Shown here piece after piece: positions 11,833 to 20,866 of a stretch of DNA of 64,000 nucleotides. This stretch comes from Marihabitans asiaticum (GTDB lineage Bacteria > Actinomycetota > Actinomycetes > Actinomycetales > Dermatophilaceae), in assembly GCF_007828725.1 (NCBI RefSeq), contig NZ_VIUW01000001.1, positions 806,001 to 870,000 of the forward strand, in the 5' to 3' direction. The notes below the pieces were generated by a model. That model was not told where the DNA came from and did not search any database. It saw only the letters and a list, made by a program, of their open reading frames with translations. A program made the position numbers and the translations under genes. Numbering within the stretch: the first letter of the stretch is position 1; each line of letters begins with the position of its first letter.

Positions 11833-12805
11833 CCCGGTCGGTGATCTCGCCGCCGGAGTACGGGCGGGTTCGCGTGCCCAGGTGGCCCGGGCGATCACCC
11901 TCGTCGAGTCCACCCGCGCGGATCATCGCGACCGGGCCCGGGCGCTGCTCACCGAGCTGGCCCCGCACACCGGCGGGAGCACGAGGGTGGGGATCTCCGG
12001 CATCCCCGGTGCCGGCAAGTCGACCTTCATCGACGCGCTCGGCGTACGCCTCATCGAGCGCGGTCACCGGGTCGCCGTCGTCGCGGTCGACCCCTCCTCC
12101 TCCCGCACCGGTGGCTCCATCCTCGGCGATCGCACCCGGATGGCGAGGCTGACCGCGAGCGACGACGCCTTCGTCCGGCCGTCGCCGACCGGGACCCACC
12201 TCGGCGGGGTGGCCCGCGCGACCCGCGAGTCGATGCTCGTGCTCGAGGCCGCCGGCTTCGACGTCGTCATCGTCGAGACCGTGGGGGTCGGCCAGTCCGA
12301 GGTCGCGGTGTCGGAGATGGTCGACACCTTCCTCCTCCTGGCGCTCGCGCGCGGGGGAGACCAGCTGCAGGGGATCAAGCGGGGGATCCTTGAGATCGCC
12401 GACGTCATCGCGGTGAACAAGGCCGACGGGCCGCACGAGACCGATGCGTGGGTCGCGGCCCGCGAGCTGACCGCGGCGATGCGCCTCATCAGCTCCGACC
12501 CGCAGGCCCGCAGGCCGCCGGTGCTCACCTGCAGCGCTCAGGAGCAGACCGGGCTCGACGAGGTCTGGCAGGCGGTGCTTGACCACCGCCGTCATCTTCA
12601 GGAGCAGGGGTCGCTGGAGAGCCGGCGGCGCGAGCAGCAGCTGTCCTGGATGTGGGCGCTGGTCGACGCCGAGCTGCACGACGCGGTGCGCCGGGACGAG
12701 ACGGTCCGCACCGAGCTGCCGGCCCTGGTGGACTCGGTCAGCGACGGCCGGGTGAGCGCGGTCGAGGCGGCCCAGCGCATCCTCGCCGCGTTCTCCCGAG
12801 GCTGA
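11825..12805 (+). CDS. meaB: Methylmalonyl-CoA mutase-associated GTPase MeaB
   Basis: 326 residues of the MeaB/ArgK branch of G3E P-loop GTPases. MeaB guards cofactor loading and protects the mutase from inactivation. Walker A GIPGAGKS is at residues 59-66; [15 protein letters not shown] and the NKADGP base-recognition motif follow. The start lies inside the mutB end (8-base overlap), which fits a mutA-mutB-meaB operon. The gene ends 15 bases before a convergent pseudogene. Confidence 0.95.
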
Positions 12806-12820
12806 GCGCCCGCGCCTGCT

Positions 12821-13863
12821 CTACCGGTTCTCGCGCCGGGGTCGCCGGCTGCCGTGACGCAGCAGCAGAACGCCGAGCCCGGCCACCGCGCCGAGCGCGA
12901 GCGACAGCGGACCCGGGATGGAGCGAGCACCGACGTCGGCCACACCGTCGGTGTGGACCACGGCCGGTCGTTCCGGTGCCGGCTGCGGCCCGGACGTGCT
13001 GTCGTCGGGGCGCTCGCCCGGGGCGGGGGAAGAGCCCTCGCAGGCGGCCACCTCGACGTCGCCGGACCCGAGCCAGGTCAGCTCGAGCGCGTCGATCTCG
13101 CGACCCATCTCGGTCAGGTCAGCCAGGTCCTGCTCGCTCAGCTCATAGCTGGCCATCGCCCGCAGCTCGGCGCCCTCCTCCTCGACGAGCTCGTCGAGAG
13201 CCTCCTCGTGCGCTGCGCCGTCGAGGAGGCCGGTGTCGCCCTGAAGCGCGGTGTGGTCGAGGAGAGCGGTGTCGACCGCGTCCCACCCGAAGCCGCCCGC
13301 GGGGGCCTGGGTGCTCGCGCTCTCGCCGGACCCGACGACCATCTCGTGCTCGACCTCGGGGTCGGCCAGGGTCGAAGAGGATGACGCTCGCCTCGGGGTT
13401 GCCCGCCGGGTTGGTCACGGTGAGGCTCTCGCAGGCCTCGCTCGTCACCTGCACCGGCGCGTGCGGGAGGCGCACGGGGTGAGGCCGAGCGTGACCTCCT
13501 GGGAGGGCGAGACGTCGGGGTCGAGCGCGTAGCCCTCGTCGGCCCGGGCGGTGACCTGGACGGTGATGTGGTCGGGGACCTCGGCCTCTTCGGGGAGGTC
13601 CTCCAGCGCGACGACGGCGAAGAATGCGCCCGGGACGGGCACCCCTTCGGGCAGCACGATGGCCTCTCCCTCGGAGGTGACGGTGTAGTGGGCGCCGTCG
13701 GTCTCGGGCAGGACGACCGAGTCCGACCCGACCCCGCAGGAGTCGCTGACGGTCGCCGCCGCTGGGCGGACGGTCAGCGGGCGGCGCTCGCGGCCATAGC
13801 CGGCGCGCCGAGGGCGAGGCCGGCGGTGAGGATGGTGAGGAGTGCAGGGCGGGTGGCGGGCAC
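12821..13863 (-). pseudogene. Exported C-terminally anchored protein, broken by three frameshifts
   Basis: A secreted-protein gene on the minus strand can be followed only by changing frame three times. It begins with GTG at 13863 (TGGAG upstream) and a signal peptide, PATRPALLTILTAGLALGAP, that runs into TGA near 13780. The next frame has TVSDSCGVGSDSVVLPETDG to a stop near 13450. The third carries ACESLTVTNPAGNPEASVIL, and the fourth runs from HEMVVGSGES to the stop at 12821. The last part ends with a transmembrane helix (GPLSLALGAVAGLGVLLL) and an RRPRRE tail, like a cell-wall or membrane anchor. All neighbours are intact, which argues for real decay rather than general sequencing error. 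The family is not recognised. Confidence 0.75.
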
Positions 13864-13911
13864 GTGCGGCTCCAGGTGCGCGAAGGGGGTGACGCCGAAC
13901 CGCGAGGTCGT

Positions 13912-13928
13912 GGTCCGATCGGACCGTA
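13912..13928 (-). promoter_or_regulatory. Promoter of the pseudogene with a 14-bp palindrome
   Basis: TACGGT (minus strand, 13923-13928) fits a -10 box about 60 bases before the GTG start. GGTCCGATCGGACC (13912-13925) is a perfect palindrome overlapping the -10 and predicted start point, an arrangement typical of a repressor operator. Confidence 0.4.
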
Positions 13929-14006
13929 GAGCAGGCCTGCCAGGGCTGCACCGCAGATCCGGACGAACCGACGATCACGGTCTGGTCACGCCCGCTCACG
14001 AGGAGA

Positions 14007-14037
14007 GGGCGGTGCACCGAGACCCGGTGCACCGCCC
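14007..14037 (-). terminator. 13-bp hairpin after the BCCT transporter gene
   Basis: Arms 14007-14019 and 14025-14037 pair perfectly around a 5-base loop, about 20 bases past the stop of the minus-strand transporter. CCCCCTTCG adjoins it at 14036-14043. Confidence 0.65.
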
Positions 14038-14057
14038 CCTTCGCCCGTCGGCCGCGG

Positions 14058-15734
14058 TCAGTCCCGCGCGGTGTCGACCGCCTCCTCGGAGTGGTCCGCC
14101 TCGGGGTCGTAGCCGATCTCTCCGCGAGCGCTGGCTTCCTTGCCGGCAGCGATCGCGTCGGCCGGGATGCCCTTGATCTCGGTGGCGAAGTGGAGGTCCT
14201 CCTTGCGCAGGGCGACGACGAAGGCGATGCCCGCGATGAACATCAAGGTGAACATCGGCAACCCGACGACGGTGATCACCTGCTGCAGCGCCTCGAGACC
14301 CTTGTCGCCGGCGAGCACGATGAGCAGCGCGGCGAGGGCACCCTCGCTGACGCCCCAGAAGACCCGCTGGCGCAGCGGGCCGGCCTCGCCGTCGCCGGTG
14401 CACAGCATGTCGACCACGAGCGAGGCCGAGTCCGAGCTGGTGGCGAAGAAGATCGCGACGATGAGCACGGCCAGCCCCTGGATCAGCTGGGTCGCGGGGT
14501 AGTTCTCGAAGAACTCGAACATCGCCAGCGGCACCGACTCGGCGACCGCGGTGGACAGCTCGCCACCGGACCCGCCGATGCCGTCGATCTGCATCGCCGA
14601 CCAGCCGAAGACGACGAACCACACGAGGGTGAACAGGCTCGGCGCGAAGAGCACTCCGAGGACGAACTCGCGCACCGTGCGACCCTTGGAGATCCGGGCG
14701 AGGAAGATGCCCATGAAGGGCGCCCAGCTCACCGTCCACGCCCAGTAGAAGACGGTCCAGCCGCCCTGCCAGCCCCAGCCATCCTCCTTCTGGACGTTCG
14801 CGAGCGCGTCGTTCCACAGGGCCAGCTCGGGCAGGGCGGTGATGTAGTTGCCGAGGGTCTCGAAGATCTCACGGAGGAGGAAGAGGGACATCCCGCCGGT
14901 GAGGAAGACGAAGATCATCAGCGCGATCGCCATCCCGATGTTGATGTTCGAGAGCAGCTTGATCCCGCTGTCCAGGCCGGCGACGATCGAGCTCACCGCG
15001 ACCGCGGTGAGGACGACGATGATGAGGACCTTCAGCGTCGTGCCGTTCTCCCACCCGAAGAGCGCGTTCAGCCCGGCACCGATCTGGGAGGTGCCCAGGC
15101 CCACCGAGACGGCGACGCCGAAGAGGGTGCCGAGGATCGCGAGGATGTCGATGCCGCGCCCGATCGGCCCATAGATCCGTTCCTTGAGCAGGGGGTAGAA
15201 CACCGAGCTGACCCGCACCGGCAGCTCGTAGCGGTGGATGAAGTAGGCGAAGGCGAGGCCGGGCAGGCAGAAGATCGCCCAGGTGTGCAGGCTGAGGTGG
15301 TAGAGCGCGAAGTTCATCGCGTCAGTGGCCGCCTCGGCCGAGTACGGTTCGACGCCGGCGCGCGGCGGGGTGGCGAAGTGCGACATCGGCTCGGCGACGC
15401 CCCAGAACATGAGGATCGTGCCGATACCTCCGGCGAAGAGCATCGCGAACCACGACGGGAAGCTGTACTGCGGCGGCTCGTCGCGCCGCCCGAGCGTCAC
15501 CTCGCCGTACGGCCCGAAGGCGACGAAGAGCAGCATGAGCAGCCACGCGGTGACCCCGAAGATGAAGTACCACCCGAGGTTGGTGACGATCCAGGTCCGC
15601 CCCGTGCCGAACATCGAGTTCAGCTGGGTGGGGAAGAGGAGCAGCAGCGCGAGGATGGCGACCATGAGGCCGGCGGAGACGAAGAAGATCGTCGGCTGGG
15701 TGCGCAGTCCCAGCCGTCTGGCGAGGGCGTCCAT
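14058..15734 (-). CDS. BCCT-family osmolyte (betaine/choline/carnitine) transporter
   Basis: 558 residues from ATG at 15734, chosen because the hydrophobic protein begins just after MDALARRLGLRTQPTIFF; the frame is open further upstream but codes Arg/Pro-rich sequence. BCCT proteins import betaine, choline or related compounds by Na+ or H+ symport across the inner membrane, mainly for osmoprotection. About 12 hydrophobic segments are visible, and the family's Trp-rich segment appears as WTVFYWAWTVSWAPFMG, with GGIGTILMFWGVAEP earlier. The C-terminus is hydrophilic and acidic. Exact substrate cannot be told. A 10-bp inverted repeat lies about 95-118 bases upstream. Confidence 0.93.
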   Translation of the reverse strand: MDALARRLGLRTQPTIFFVSAGLMVAILALLLLFPTQLNSMFGTGRTWIVTNLGWYFIFGVTAWLLMLLFVAFGPYGEVTLGRRDEPPQYSFPSWFAMLFAGGIGTILMFWGVAEPMSHFATPPRAGVEPYSAEAATDAMNFALYHLSLHTWAIFCLPGLAFAYFIHRYELPVRVSSVFYPLLKERIYGPIGRGIDILAILGTLFGVAVSVGLGTSQIGAGLNALFGWENGTTLKVLIIVVLTAVAVSSIVAGLDSGIKLLSNINIGMAIALMIFVFLTGGMSLFLLREIFETLGNYITALPELALWNDALANVQKEDGWGWQGGWTVFYWAWTVSWAPFMGIFLARISKGRTVREFVLGVLFAPSLFTLVWFVVFGWSAMQIDGIGGSGGELSTAVAESVPLAMFEFFENYPATQLIQGLAVLIVAIFFATSSDSASLVVDMLCTGDGEAGPLRQRVFWGVSEGALAALLIVLAGDKGLEALQQVITVVGLPMFTLMFIAGIAFVVALRKEDLHFATEIKGIPADAIAAGKEASARGEIGYDPEADHSEEAVDTARD

Positions 15735-15826
15735 GGCGAAGGGTGGTCCTTTCCTCGTGGCGACGTGGTCCCCGGTGCGGGTTCCGGCGTGCGTCCCACC
15801 GTCGCCGGGCAGGGCAGCGGACGCAA

Positions 15827-15852
15827 CGATCTGGCGGGATATCGCCAGATCG
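15827..15852 (-). promoter_or_regulatory. Inverted repeat upstream of the BCCT transporter, likely operator
   Basis: CGATCTGGCG (15827-15836) is repeated inverted at 15843-15852 with a 6-base centre; the match over 10 bp is perfect. It lies in the intergenic region between the minus-strand transporter and infA, so it could serve either, but a transporter-specific regulator is more plausible than regulation of infA. Confidence 0.5.
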
Positions 15853-15904
15853 TGACCGACCTGTGCTCTGCCGACACGATTTCGCCGTGGGGGAGGGCGT
15901 CGCC

Positions 15905-15910
15905 TAGACT
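15905..15910 (+). promoter_or_regulatory. Possible -10 box of the infA operon
   Basis: TAGACT fits TANNNT; the -35 candidate TTCGCC (15881-15886, 18-base spacer) is weak. It would give a leader of about 100 bases before infA. The gap 15735-16020 otherwise holds only the inverted repeat at 15827-15852. Confidence 0.35.
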
Positions 15911-16020
15911 GGAGCGTCGCTTCCGTGTGCCGTCCCCCTGCCCGCAGGTGGGTATCGCATCGCGGAGGCACTCCCGGGCGTCCTCATCCTGAGGGTGCCC
16001 ATCACACGGATTGAGAGGAT

Positions 16021-16242
16021 ATGGCCAAGAAGGACGGTGTCATCGAGGTCGAGGGCACGATCGTCGAAGCACTCCCGAACGCGATGTTCCGGGTGGAGCT
16101 GACGAACGGTCACGTGGTCCTTGCCCACATCTCGGGCAAGATGCGTCAGCACTACATCCGGATCCTCCCCGAGGACAAGGTTGTCGTCGAGCTGAGCCCG
16201 TACGACCTGACCCGCGGCCGTATCGTCTTCCGCTACCGCTGA
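16021..16242 (+). CDS. infA: Translation initiation factor IF-1
   Basis: 73 residues, the standard length of this S1/OB-fold protein, which binds the 30S A site. The sequence [23 protein letters not shown] and the end RGRIVFRYR are nearly invariant in the family. GAGAGGAT just before the ATG is the ribosome-binding site. rpmJ follows after 82 bases. Confidence 0.98.
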   Translation: MAKKDGVIEVEGTIVEALPNAMFRVELTNGHVVLAHISGKMRQHYIRILPEDKVVVELSPYDLTRGRIVFRYR

Positions 16243-16324
16243 CGGGCTCCTCGCCCGCCAGGCTGCACGACCCGGTGCGTCAATCGGCGCCACCGGGAGG
16301 AGAGCGATCAAGGACGAGTTGGCA

Positions 16325-16438
16325 GTGAAGGTTCAGCCGAGCGTCAAGAAGATCTGCGACAAGTGCAAGGTGATCCGCCGCAACGGCCGGGTCATGGTGA
16401 TCTGCGACAACCTGCGCCACAAGCAGCGCCAGGGCTGA
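16325..16438 (+). CDS. rpmJ: 50S ribosomal protein L36, zinc form
   Basis: A 37-codon gene starting with GTG at 16325. The product begins [20 protein letters not shown] and ends HKQRQG. The zinc ligands C11, C14, C27 and H32 are all present, so this is the Zn-containing form. It lies between infA and rpsM, its usual position. AAGGA at 16309-16313 is a weak ribosome-binding site. Confidence 0.95.
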   Translation: MKVQPSVKKICDKCKVIRRNGRVMVICDNLRHKQRQG

Positions 16439-16546
16439 TCGCCGCACCGGGCCCGCACGGGTCCCGCACGCATCGCCAGGTCTGAGACCAGCACAACACC
16501 ATACGACGCAGCACCCGACCCCGAAGCGTCTCGCTCCGGACGTCAC

Positions 16547-16566
16547 CCCCGGCCCGGAGGCCGGGG
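16547..16566 (+). other. Hairpin in the rpmJ-rpsM leader region
   Basis: CCCCGGCC (16547-16554) pairs perfectly with GGCCGGGG (16559-16566). The 215-base gap 16439-16653 is unusually long for the inside of the alpha operon and may hold a leader or attenuator; no clear -10 box was seen. Confidence 0.4.
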
Positions 16567-16653
16567 ACCGAGGGCCCCGCGACCTGGCGGGGGACCACCC
16601 GCGGACCGGTGCTGTACCAGACCTCCGGAAGCACAGACAAGGAACACCACAAG

Positions 16654-17031
16654 ATGGCACGTCTTGTTGGAGTGGACCTCCCGCGCGAGAAGCGCGTCGA
16701 GGTCGCACTGACCTACATCTTCGGCGTCGGTCGCACGACCGCGCAGAAGGCTCTCGCCGCCACCGGCATCGACCCGAGCACCCGCGTGAAGGACCTGGTC
16801 GACGACCAGCTCGTCGCGCTCCGGGACTGGCTCGAGGCGAACTGCCAGCTCGAGGGTGACCTCCGCCGTGAGGTCGCCGCGGACATCCGCCGCAAGGTCG
16901 AGATCGGCACCTACGAGGGCCTCCGTCACCGTCGTGGCCTGCCCGTGCGCGGGCAGCGCACCAAGACCAACGCTCGGACCCGCAAGGGCCCGAAGCGCAC
17001 CGTTGCCGGCAAGAAGAAGGTTGGTAAGTAA
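16654..17031 (+). CDS. rpsM: 30S ribosomal protein S13
   Basis: 125 residues. S13 lies in the 30S head and contacts the P-site tRNA. The start is ATG at 16654 with AAGGA upstream; an in-frame start at 16609 would add 15 non-conserved residues. [24 protein letters not shown] and the basic [22 protein letters not shown] tail are typical. The TAA stop overlaps the rpsK ATG by one base. Confidence 0.97.
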   Translation: MARLVGVDLPREKRVEVALTYIFGVGRTTAQKALAATGIDPSTRVKDLVDDQLVALRDWLEANCQLEGDLRREVAADIRRKVEIGTYEGLRHRRGLPVRGQRTKTNARTRKGPKRTVAGKKKVGK

Positions 17032-17429
17032 TGCCTCCCAAGACCCGCTCCGGCGCCAAGGTTCGCCGCAAGGTCAAGAAGAACGTCTCCGTGGGCCAGG
17101 CCCATATCAAGAGCACGTTCAACAACACGATCATCTCCATCACCGACCCCACCGGCGCCGTCATCTCCTGGGCCTCCGCCGGCCAGGTCGGCTTCAAGGG
17201 CTCGCGCAAGTCGACGCCCTACGCCGCGCAGATGGCCGCCGAGGCCGCCGCTCGCCGTGCCATGGAGCACGGCATGCGCAAGGTCGACGTCTTCGTCAAG
17301 GGCCCCGGTTCCGGTCGTGAGACCGCGATCCGCTCCCTGACCGCCGCCGGCCTCGAGGTCGGCGCGATCAGCGACGTCACGCCCAGCCCGCACAACGGGG
17401 TCCGTCCGCCCAAGCGCCGCCGCGTCTGA
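17031..17429 (+). CDS. rpsK: 30S ribosomal protein S11
   Basis: 132 residues. S11 forms part of the platform near the Shine-Dalgarno-binding region. The core [20 protein letters not shown] and the C-terminal [16 protein letters not shown] are diagnostic. It overlaps rpsM by one base and is followed after 26 bases by rpsD. Confidence 0.98.
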   Translation: MPPKTRSGAKVRRKVKKNVSVGQAHIKSTFNNTIISITDPTGAVISWASAGQVGFKGSRKSTPYAAQMAAEAAARRAMEHGMRKVDVFVKGPGSGRETAIRSLTAAGLEVGAISDVTPSPHNGVRPPKRRRV

Positions 17430-17455
17430 GCACGGGAACCAAGGAGATATAGACC

Positions 17456-18064
17456 ATGGCTCGTTACACCGGCCCCATCACCAAGAAGTCCCGTCGCCTC
17501 AAGACCGACCTCGTCGGCGGTGACAAGAACTTCGAGCTCCGTCCCTTCCCGCCCGGCCAGCACGGCCGGCGCCGGATCCAGGAGAAGGAGTACCTCACCC
17601 AGCTGCAGGAGAAGCAGAAGGCTCGCTTCACCTACGGCGTCATGGAGAAGCAGTTCGTCCGGTACTACAAGGAGGCGGCCAACCGCCCCGGCAAGACCGG
17701 TTCGAACCTGCTGACCATCCTCGAGTCCCGCCTGGACAACGTCGTCTACCGCGCCGGCCTGGCCCGGACCCGTCGGCACGCGCGCCAGCTCGTGACCCAC
17801 GGCCACTTCGAGGTCAACGGCCGTCGCACCGACGTCCCCAGCCAGCGGGTCGAGCAGTACGACATCATCACGGTCCGCAAGCAGTCGGTGGAGTCCTTCC
17901 CCTTCCAGCTGGCCCGTGAGACCTTCGGCGAGCGTCCGGTCCCGGCGTGGCTGCACGTCGTCCCGGGCAGCCTGAAGATCCTCGTGCACCAGCTGCCGAC
18001 CCGTGAGCAGATCGACATCCCGCTCACCGAGCAGCTGATCGTCGAGCTCTACTCGAAGAACTGA
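17456..18064 (+). CDS. rpsD: 30S ribosomal protein S4
   Basis: 202 residues. S4 nucleates 30S assembly and often autoregulates the alpha operon. ATG at 17456 follows AAGGAG. The S4 RNA-binding domain is visible as [25 protein letters not shown]. The N-terminus lacks the CxxC zinc motif of some S4 paralogues. A compound hairpin follows. Confidence 0.97.
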   Translation: MARYTGPITKKSRRLKTDLVGGDKNFELRPFPPGQHGRRRIQEKEYLTQLQEKQKARFTYGVMEKQFVRYYKEAANRPGKTGSNLLTILESRLDNVVYRAGLARTRRHARQLVTHGHFEVNGRRTDVPSQRVEQYDIITVRKQSVESFPFQLARETFGERPVPAWLHVVPGSLKILVHQLPTREQIDIPLTEQLIVELYSKN

Positions 18065-18077
18065 TCCCTGGACTCCA

Positions 18078-18125
18078 GGGGTCGCTGCTCCCCCTTCGTC
18101 CCTGAGGCGAAGGGGGAGCGACCCC
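18078..18125 (+). terminator. Compound hairpin between rpsD and rpoA
   Basis: The inner 12-bp stem GCTCCCCCTTCG (18087-18098) / CGAAGGGGGAGC (18108-18119) is extended by an outer 6-bp stem (18078-18083 / 18120-18125). A second hairpin (18160-18168 / 18172-18180) follows. Together they probably reduce read-through from the ribosomal genes into rpoA. Confidence 0.6.
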
Positions 18126-18227
18126 CGGCCGTCGTCGCGGACAGAGGCGCGACGGCCCTGGACGGCCCTGCGGGCCGTCCGCATCACGTGGCGTCATATA
18201 GCGGTCGCCCGTGGGAAGGAAAACACC

Positions 18228-19250
18228 GTGCTCATCGCACAGCGCCCAGTCCTCAGCGAGGAGGTCGTCGCCGACAACCGCTCGCGGTTCGTCATCGAGC
18301 CCCTCGAGCCCGGCTTCGGCTACACCCTCGGCAACTCCCTTCGCCGCACCCTGCTCAGCTCCATCCCGGGTGCCTCCCTCACCTCCATCCGGATCGACGG
18401 CGTGCTCCACGAGTTCTCCACCGTCCCGGGGGTCAAGGAGGACGTCACCGAGATCATCCTCAACCTCAAGGGTCTCGTCGTCTCCAGCGAGAACGACGAG
18501 CCGGTCGTGATGTACCTGCGCAAGTCCGGCGCCGGCGCGGTCACCGCCGCCGACATCAACCCGCCGGCCGGTGTCGAGGTGCACAACCCCGACCTGCACA
18601 TCGCGACGCTCAACGACAAGGGCACCCTCGAGATGGAGCTCGTCGTCGAGCGCGGCCGGGGCTACGTCTCGGCCCAGCTGAACAAGTCCTTCGAGCAGGA
18701 GATCGGGCGCATCCCGGTCGACTCGATCTACTCCCCGGTGCTGGCCGTCACCTACAAGGTCGAGGCCACCCGAGTCGAGCAGCGCACCGACTTCGACAAG
18801 CTCGTCGTCGACGTCGAGACCAAGAACTCGATGACCCCGGCCGACGCGATGGCCTCTGCCGGCAAGACCCTCGTCGAGCTCTTCGGTCTGGCCCGCGAGC
18901 TCAACGTCGAGGCCGAGGGCATCGACATGGGTCCCTCGCCGACCGACGCGGCGATGGCCGCCGACATGGCCCTGCCGATCGAGGACCTCGACCTCACGGT
19001 GCGCTCCTACAACTGCCTCAAGCGCGAGGGCATCCACTCCGTGGGTGAGCTCGTGGGGCGCAGCGAGGCCGACCTGCTCGACATCCGCAACTTCGGCGCG
19101 AAGTCGATCGACGAGGTCAAGGACAAGCTGCACGCCATGGGGATGGCGCTCAAGGACAGCCCTCCCGGGTTCGACCCCAGCCAGATCGCCGACCGCTACG
19201 ACGACGAGGACGAGGACGACCAGTCCTTCGCCGAGGACGAGCAGTTCTGA
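18228..19250 (+). CDS. rpoA: RNA polymerase alpha subunit
   Basis: 340 residues. The N-terminal domain dimerises and assembles RNA polymerase ([22 protein letters not shown]), and the C-terminal domain binds UP elements and activators ([32 protein letters not shown]). The tail after residue 320 is very acidic ([16 protein letters not shown]), as in other actinobacteria. GTG at 18228 is preceded by GGAAGGAA. rplQ follows after 47 bases. Confidence 0.98.
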   Translation: MLIAQRPVLSEEVVADNRSRFVIEPLEPGFGYTLGNSLRRTLLSSIPGASLTSIRIDGVLHEFSTVPGVKEDVTEIILNLKGLVVSSENDEPVVMYLRKSGAGAVTAADINPPAGVEVHNPDLHIATLNDKGTLEMELVVERGRGYVSAQLNKSFEQEIGRIPVDSIYSPVLAVTYKVEATRVEQRTDFDKLVVDVETKNSMTPADAMASAGKTLVELFGLARELNVEAEGIDMGPSPTDAAMAADMALPIEDLDLTVRSYNCLKREGIHSVGELVGRSEADLLDIRNFGAKSIDEVKDKLHAMGMALKDSPPGFDPSQIADRYDDEDEDDQSFAEDEQF

Positions 19251-19297
19251 CCCACTGACGACCTCCACCGGTGAGGTCAGCGAATTAGGAGAATGAC

Positions 19298-20008
19298 ATG
19301 CCTACCCCCACCAAGGGACCCCGTCTGGGAGGCGGCCCGGCGCACGAGCGGCTCATGCTGGGCAACCTCGCCCAGAGCCTCTTCGAGCACGACCAGATCA
19401 CGACGACCCAGGCCAAGGCCAAGCGGCTCCGTCCGCTGGCCGAGCGGCTGATCACCTTCGCCAAGCGCGGCGACCTGCAGTCGCGCCGCAAGGTCATGGC
19501 CGTCGTGAAGGACAAGGGCGTCGTGCACCGCCTCTTCACCGAGATCGCCCCGGACGTGGCCGACCGTCAGGGCGGCTACACCCGGATCACCAAGATCGCG
19601 CCGCGCAAGGGCGACAACGCGCCGATGTGCGTCATCGAGCTCGTCCGCGAGCCGGTCGACGCCAAGCCCAAGCGCGCCGTCGTCAAGGAGGCCGAGGCGT
19701 CCACCGCCGCTGCGGCCCCCGCCGCCGAGGCCCCCGCGGAGCCGGAGGCCACCGAGCAGTCCGAGGCCACCGCGTCGACCGAGGCGCCCGCCGAGACCGC
19801 CGTGGAGCTGCCCCAGGGCGCGGTCGCCGCGACCGAGGACGGCTCGGCCCCCGAGGGCTACGACGTCAAGGGCAACGCCGACTCGGGCAAGTACCACGTG
19901 CCCGGCTCGCAGTGGTACGACGCCACCGAGGCCGAGTTCTGGTTTGCTTCCGCGGAGGACGCCCAGGCGGCCGGATTCGAGCCCGCTGGCGGCGAGTCCG
20001 CGCAGTAG
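19298..20008 (+). CDS. rplQ: 50S ribosomal protein L17 with a C-terminal extension and extra domain
   Basis: 236 residues, about twice the size of E. coli L17. Residues 1-118 are the L17 core ([20 protein letters not shown]). Residues 120-185 are an Ala/Glu/Pro/Thr-rich linker. Residues 189-230 form a compact motif, [18 protein letters not shown] then [15 protein letters not shown], which I recognise as resembling the small 'sunset'-type domain found at the ends of unrelated actinobacterial proteins. Its role on the ribosome is unknown to me. An 18-bp hairpin follows. Confidence 0.94.
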   Translation: MPTPTKGPRLGGGPAHERLMLGNLAQSLFEHDQITTTQAKAKRLRPLAERLITFAKRGDLQSRRKVMAVVKDKGVVHRLFTEIAPDVADRQGGYTRITKIAPRKGDNAPMCVIELVREPVDAKPKRAVVKEAEASTAAAAPAAEAPAEPEATEQSEATASTEAPAETAVELPQGAVAATEDGSAPEGYDVKGNADSGKYHVPGSQWYDATEAEFWFASAEDAQAAGFEPAGGESAQ

Positions 20009-20041
20009 GTCGACGCGAGCTGACGCGAGTCACGCCATCGA

Positions 20042-20081
20042 CGAAGGGGTGGTCCTCCCGAGAGGGAGGGCCACCCCTTCG
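20042..20081. terminator. 18-bp bidirectional hairpin between rplQ and the ArsR-like gene
   Basis: Arms 20042-20059 and 20064-20081 pair with a single G-T wobble around GAGA. The outer ends are CGAAGGGG and CCCCTTCG. It lies between convergent genes and could terminate both. Confidence 0.75.
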
Positions 20082-20101
20082 CCGTGCGGTCTCGCCGAGG
20101 G

Positions 20102-20692
20102 CTACCGCTGGGGGCTGGTGGGGGCCCGGTCGATCGGGTGGATCGCCACCGTGACGGCGACTCGGCGGGCCCCGGGGGTGCCGGCCCCGATCCGGCGGTA
20201 GCGGGCCATGACCTCGCCGAGCTCGGCGCGCATCGCGTCGAGCTGCTCCTCGTCGACGAGCACGGCGAAGTCGTGCAGGCCGGCCTCCTCCTGCCACACC
20301 AGCGGCCACTCGTGGGAGGCGTCGATCCAGGCGTGGGCCCGGGCCGCGAGGTGCTCGACGTGGTCGTGGGCGAGCCACAGGTCGTCCGCGGCCGTCTCGG
20401 GGTCGTCCGGCGCGGGGGTCGTGCGCACGACGAGGTCGTCGCCCACCTCGTCCTCGTCGGGGAGGGCCCAGACCCGGGTCTTCGCGTTGCCGAGACCGGT
20501 GTCCTCGACCAGGCCCGAGCGCTCGAGGACGCGCAGGTGGTAGCTCGTGGCGCCGGTGTTGCTCGAGAGCTCGCGGGCCAGCTCCGCGGAGGTCGCGCCG
20601 CCGTGCAGCCGCAGGTGCGCGACGATCCGGGAGCGAAGGGGGTGAGCGAGCAGCCGCCAGGACTGGTCGGCCTCCGCGGTCGGATGCTCCAT
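20102..20692 (-). CDS. ArsR-like winged-helix transcriptional regulator
   Basis: 196 residues from ATG at 20692; an upstream start would run through the operator. The N-terminal third is a winged helix: LLAHPLRSRIVAHLRLHGG, then TSAELARELSSNTGATSYHLRVLERSGLV as the recognition segment (about residues 30-60). The remaining two thirds are acidic and resemble the C-terminal domain of actinobacterial helix-turn-helix (HTH_20) regulators; no metal-binding ELCVCDL motif is present. A perfect inverted repeat sits directly before the start, so the gene is probably autoregulated. Its target is unknown. Confidence 0.88.
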   Translation of the reverse strand: MEHPTAEADQSWRLLAHPLRSRIVAHLRLHGGATSAELARELSSNTGATSYHLRVLERSGLVEDTGLGNAKTRVWALPDEDEVGDDLVVRTTPAPDDPETAADDLWLAHDHVEHLAARAHAWIDASHEWPLVWQEEAGLHDFAVLVDEEQLDAMRAELGEVMARYRRIGAGTPGARRVAVTVAIHPIDRAPTSPQR

Positions 20693-20694
20693 GG

Positions 20695-20715
20695 ATTGCA
20701 CAATAGTTGTGCAAT
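20695..20715 (-). promoter_or_regulatory. Perfect 9-bp inverted repeat, operator of the ArsR-like gene
   Basis: ATTGCACAA (20695-20703) and TTGTGCAAT (20707-20715) are exact inverted copies with a 3-base centre. The element ends 2 bases before the start codon. It is markedly AT-richer than its surroundings and leaves no room for a Shine-Dalgarno, so bound regulator would block a very short or leaderless transcript. Confidence 0.75.
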
Positions 20716-20821
20716 GTCCCCTTGCCAAGCCCCAGCGCTATCGTGCCGACCCGCTGCAACCCGCTCGGGAGTAGGGCCGTAGGCCCGTTCCGCGGATTTC
20801 GAGGAGGCTGACCCCCCTTCG

Positions 20822-20827
20822 TAAACT
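20822..20827 (+). promoter_or_regulatory. Likely -10 box of rplM-rpsI
   Basis: TAAACT matches TANNNT and lies 39 bases before the GTG start of rplM, in an AT-richer patch. No convincing -35 was found. Confidence 0.45.
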
Positions 20828-20866
20828 AGACGGGTACCTGATCCGTTCGACACAAAGGCAGCACCT

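Noticed and set aside
12821..13863. Programmed frameshifting as the cause of the split frames
   Set aside because: Three changes in different directions and no slippery-sequence arrangement make decay the simpler explanation.
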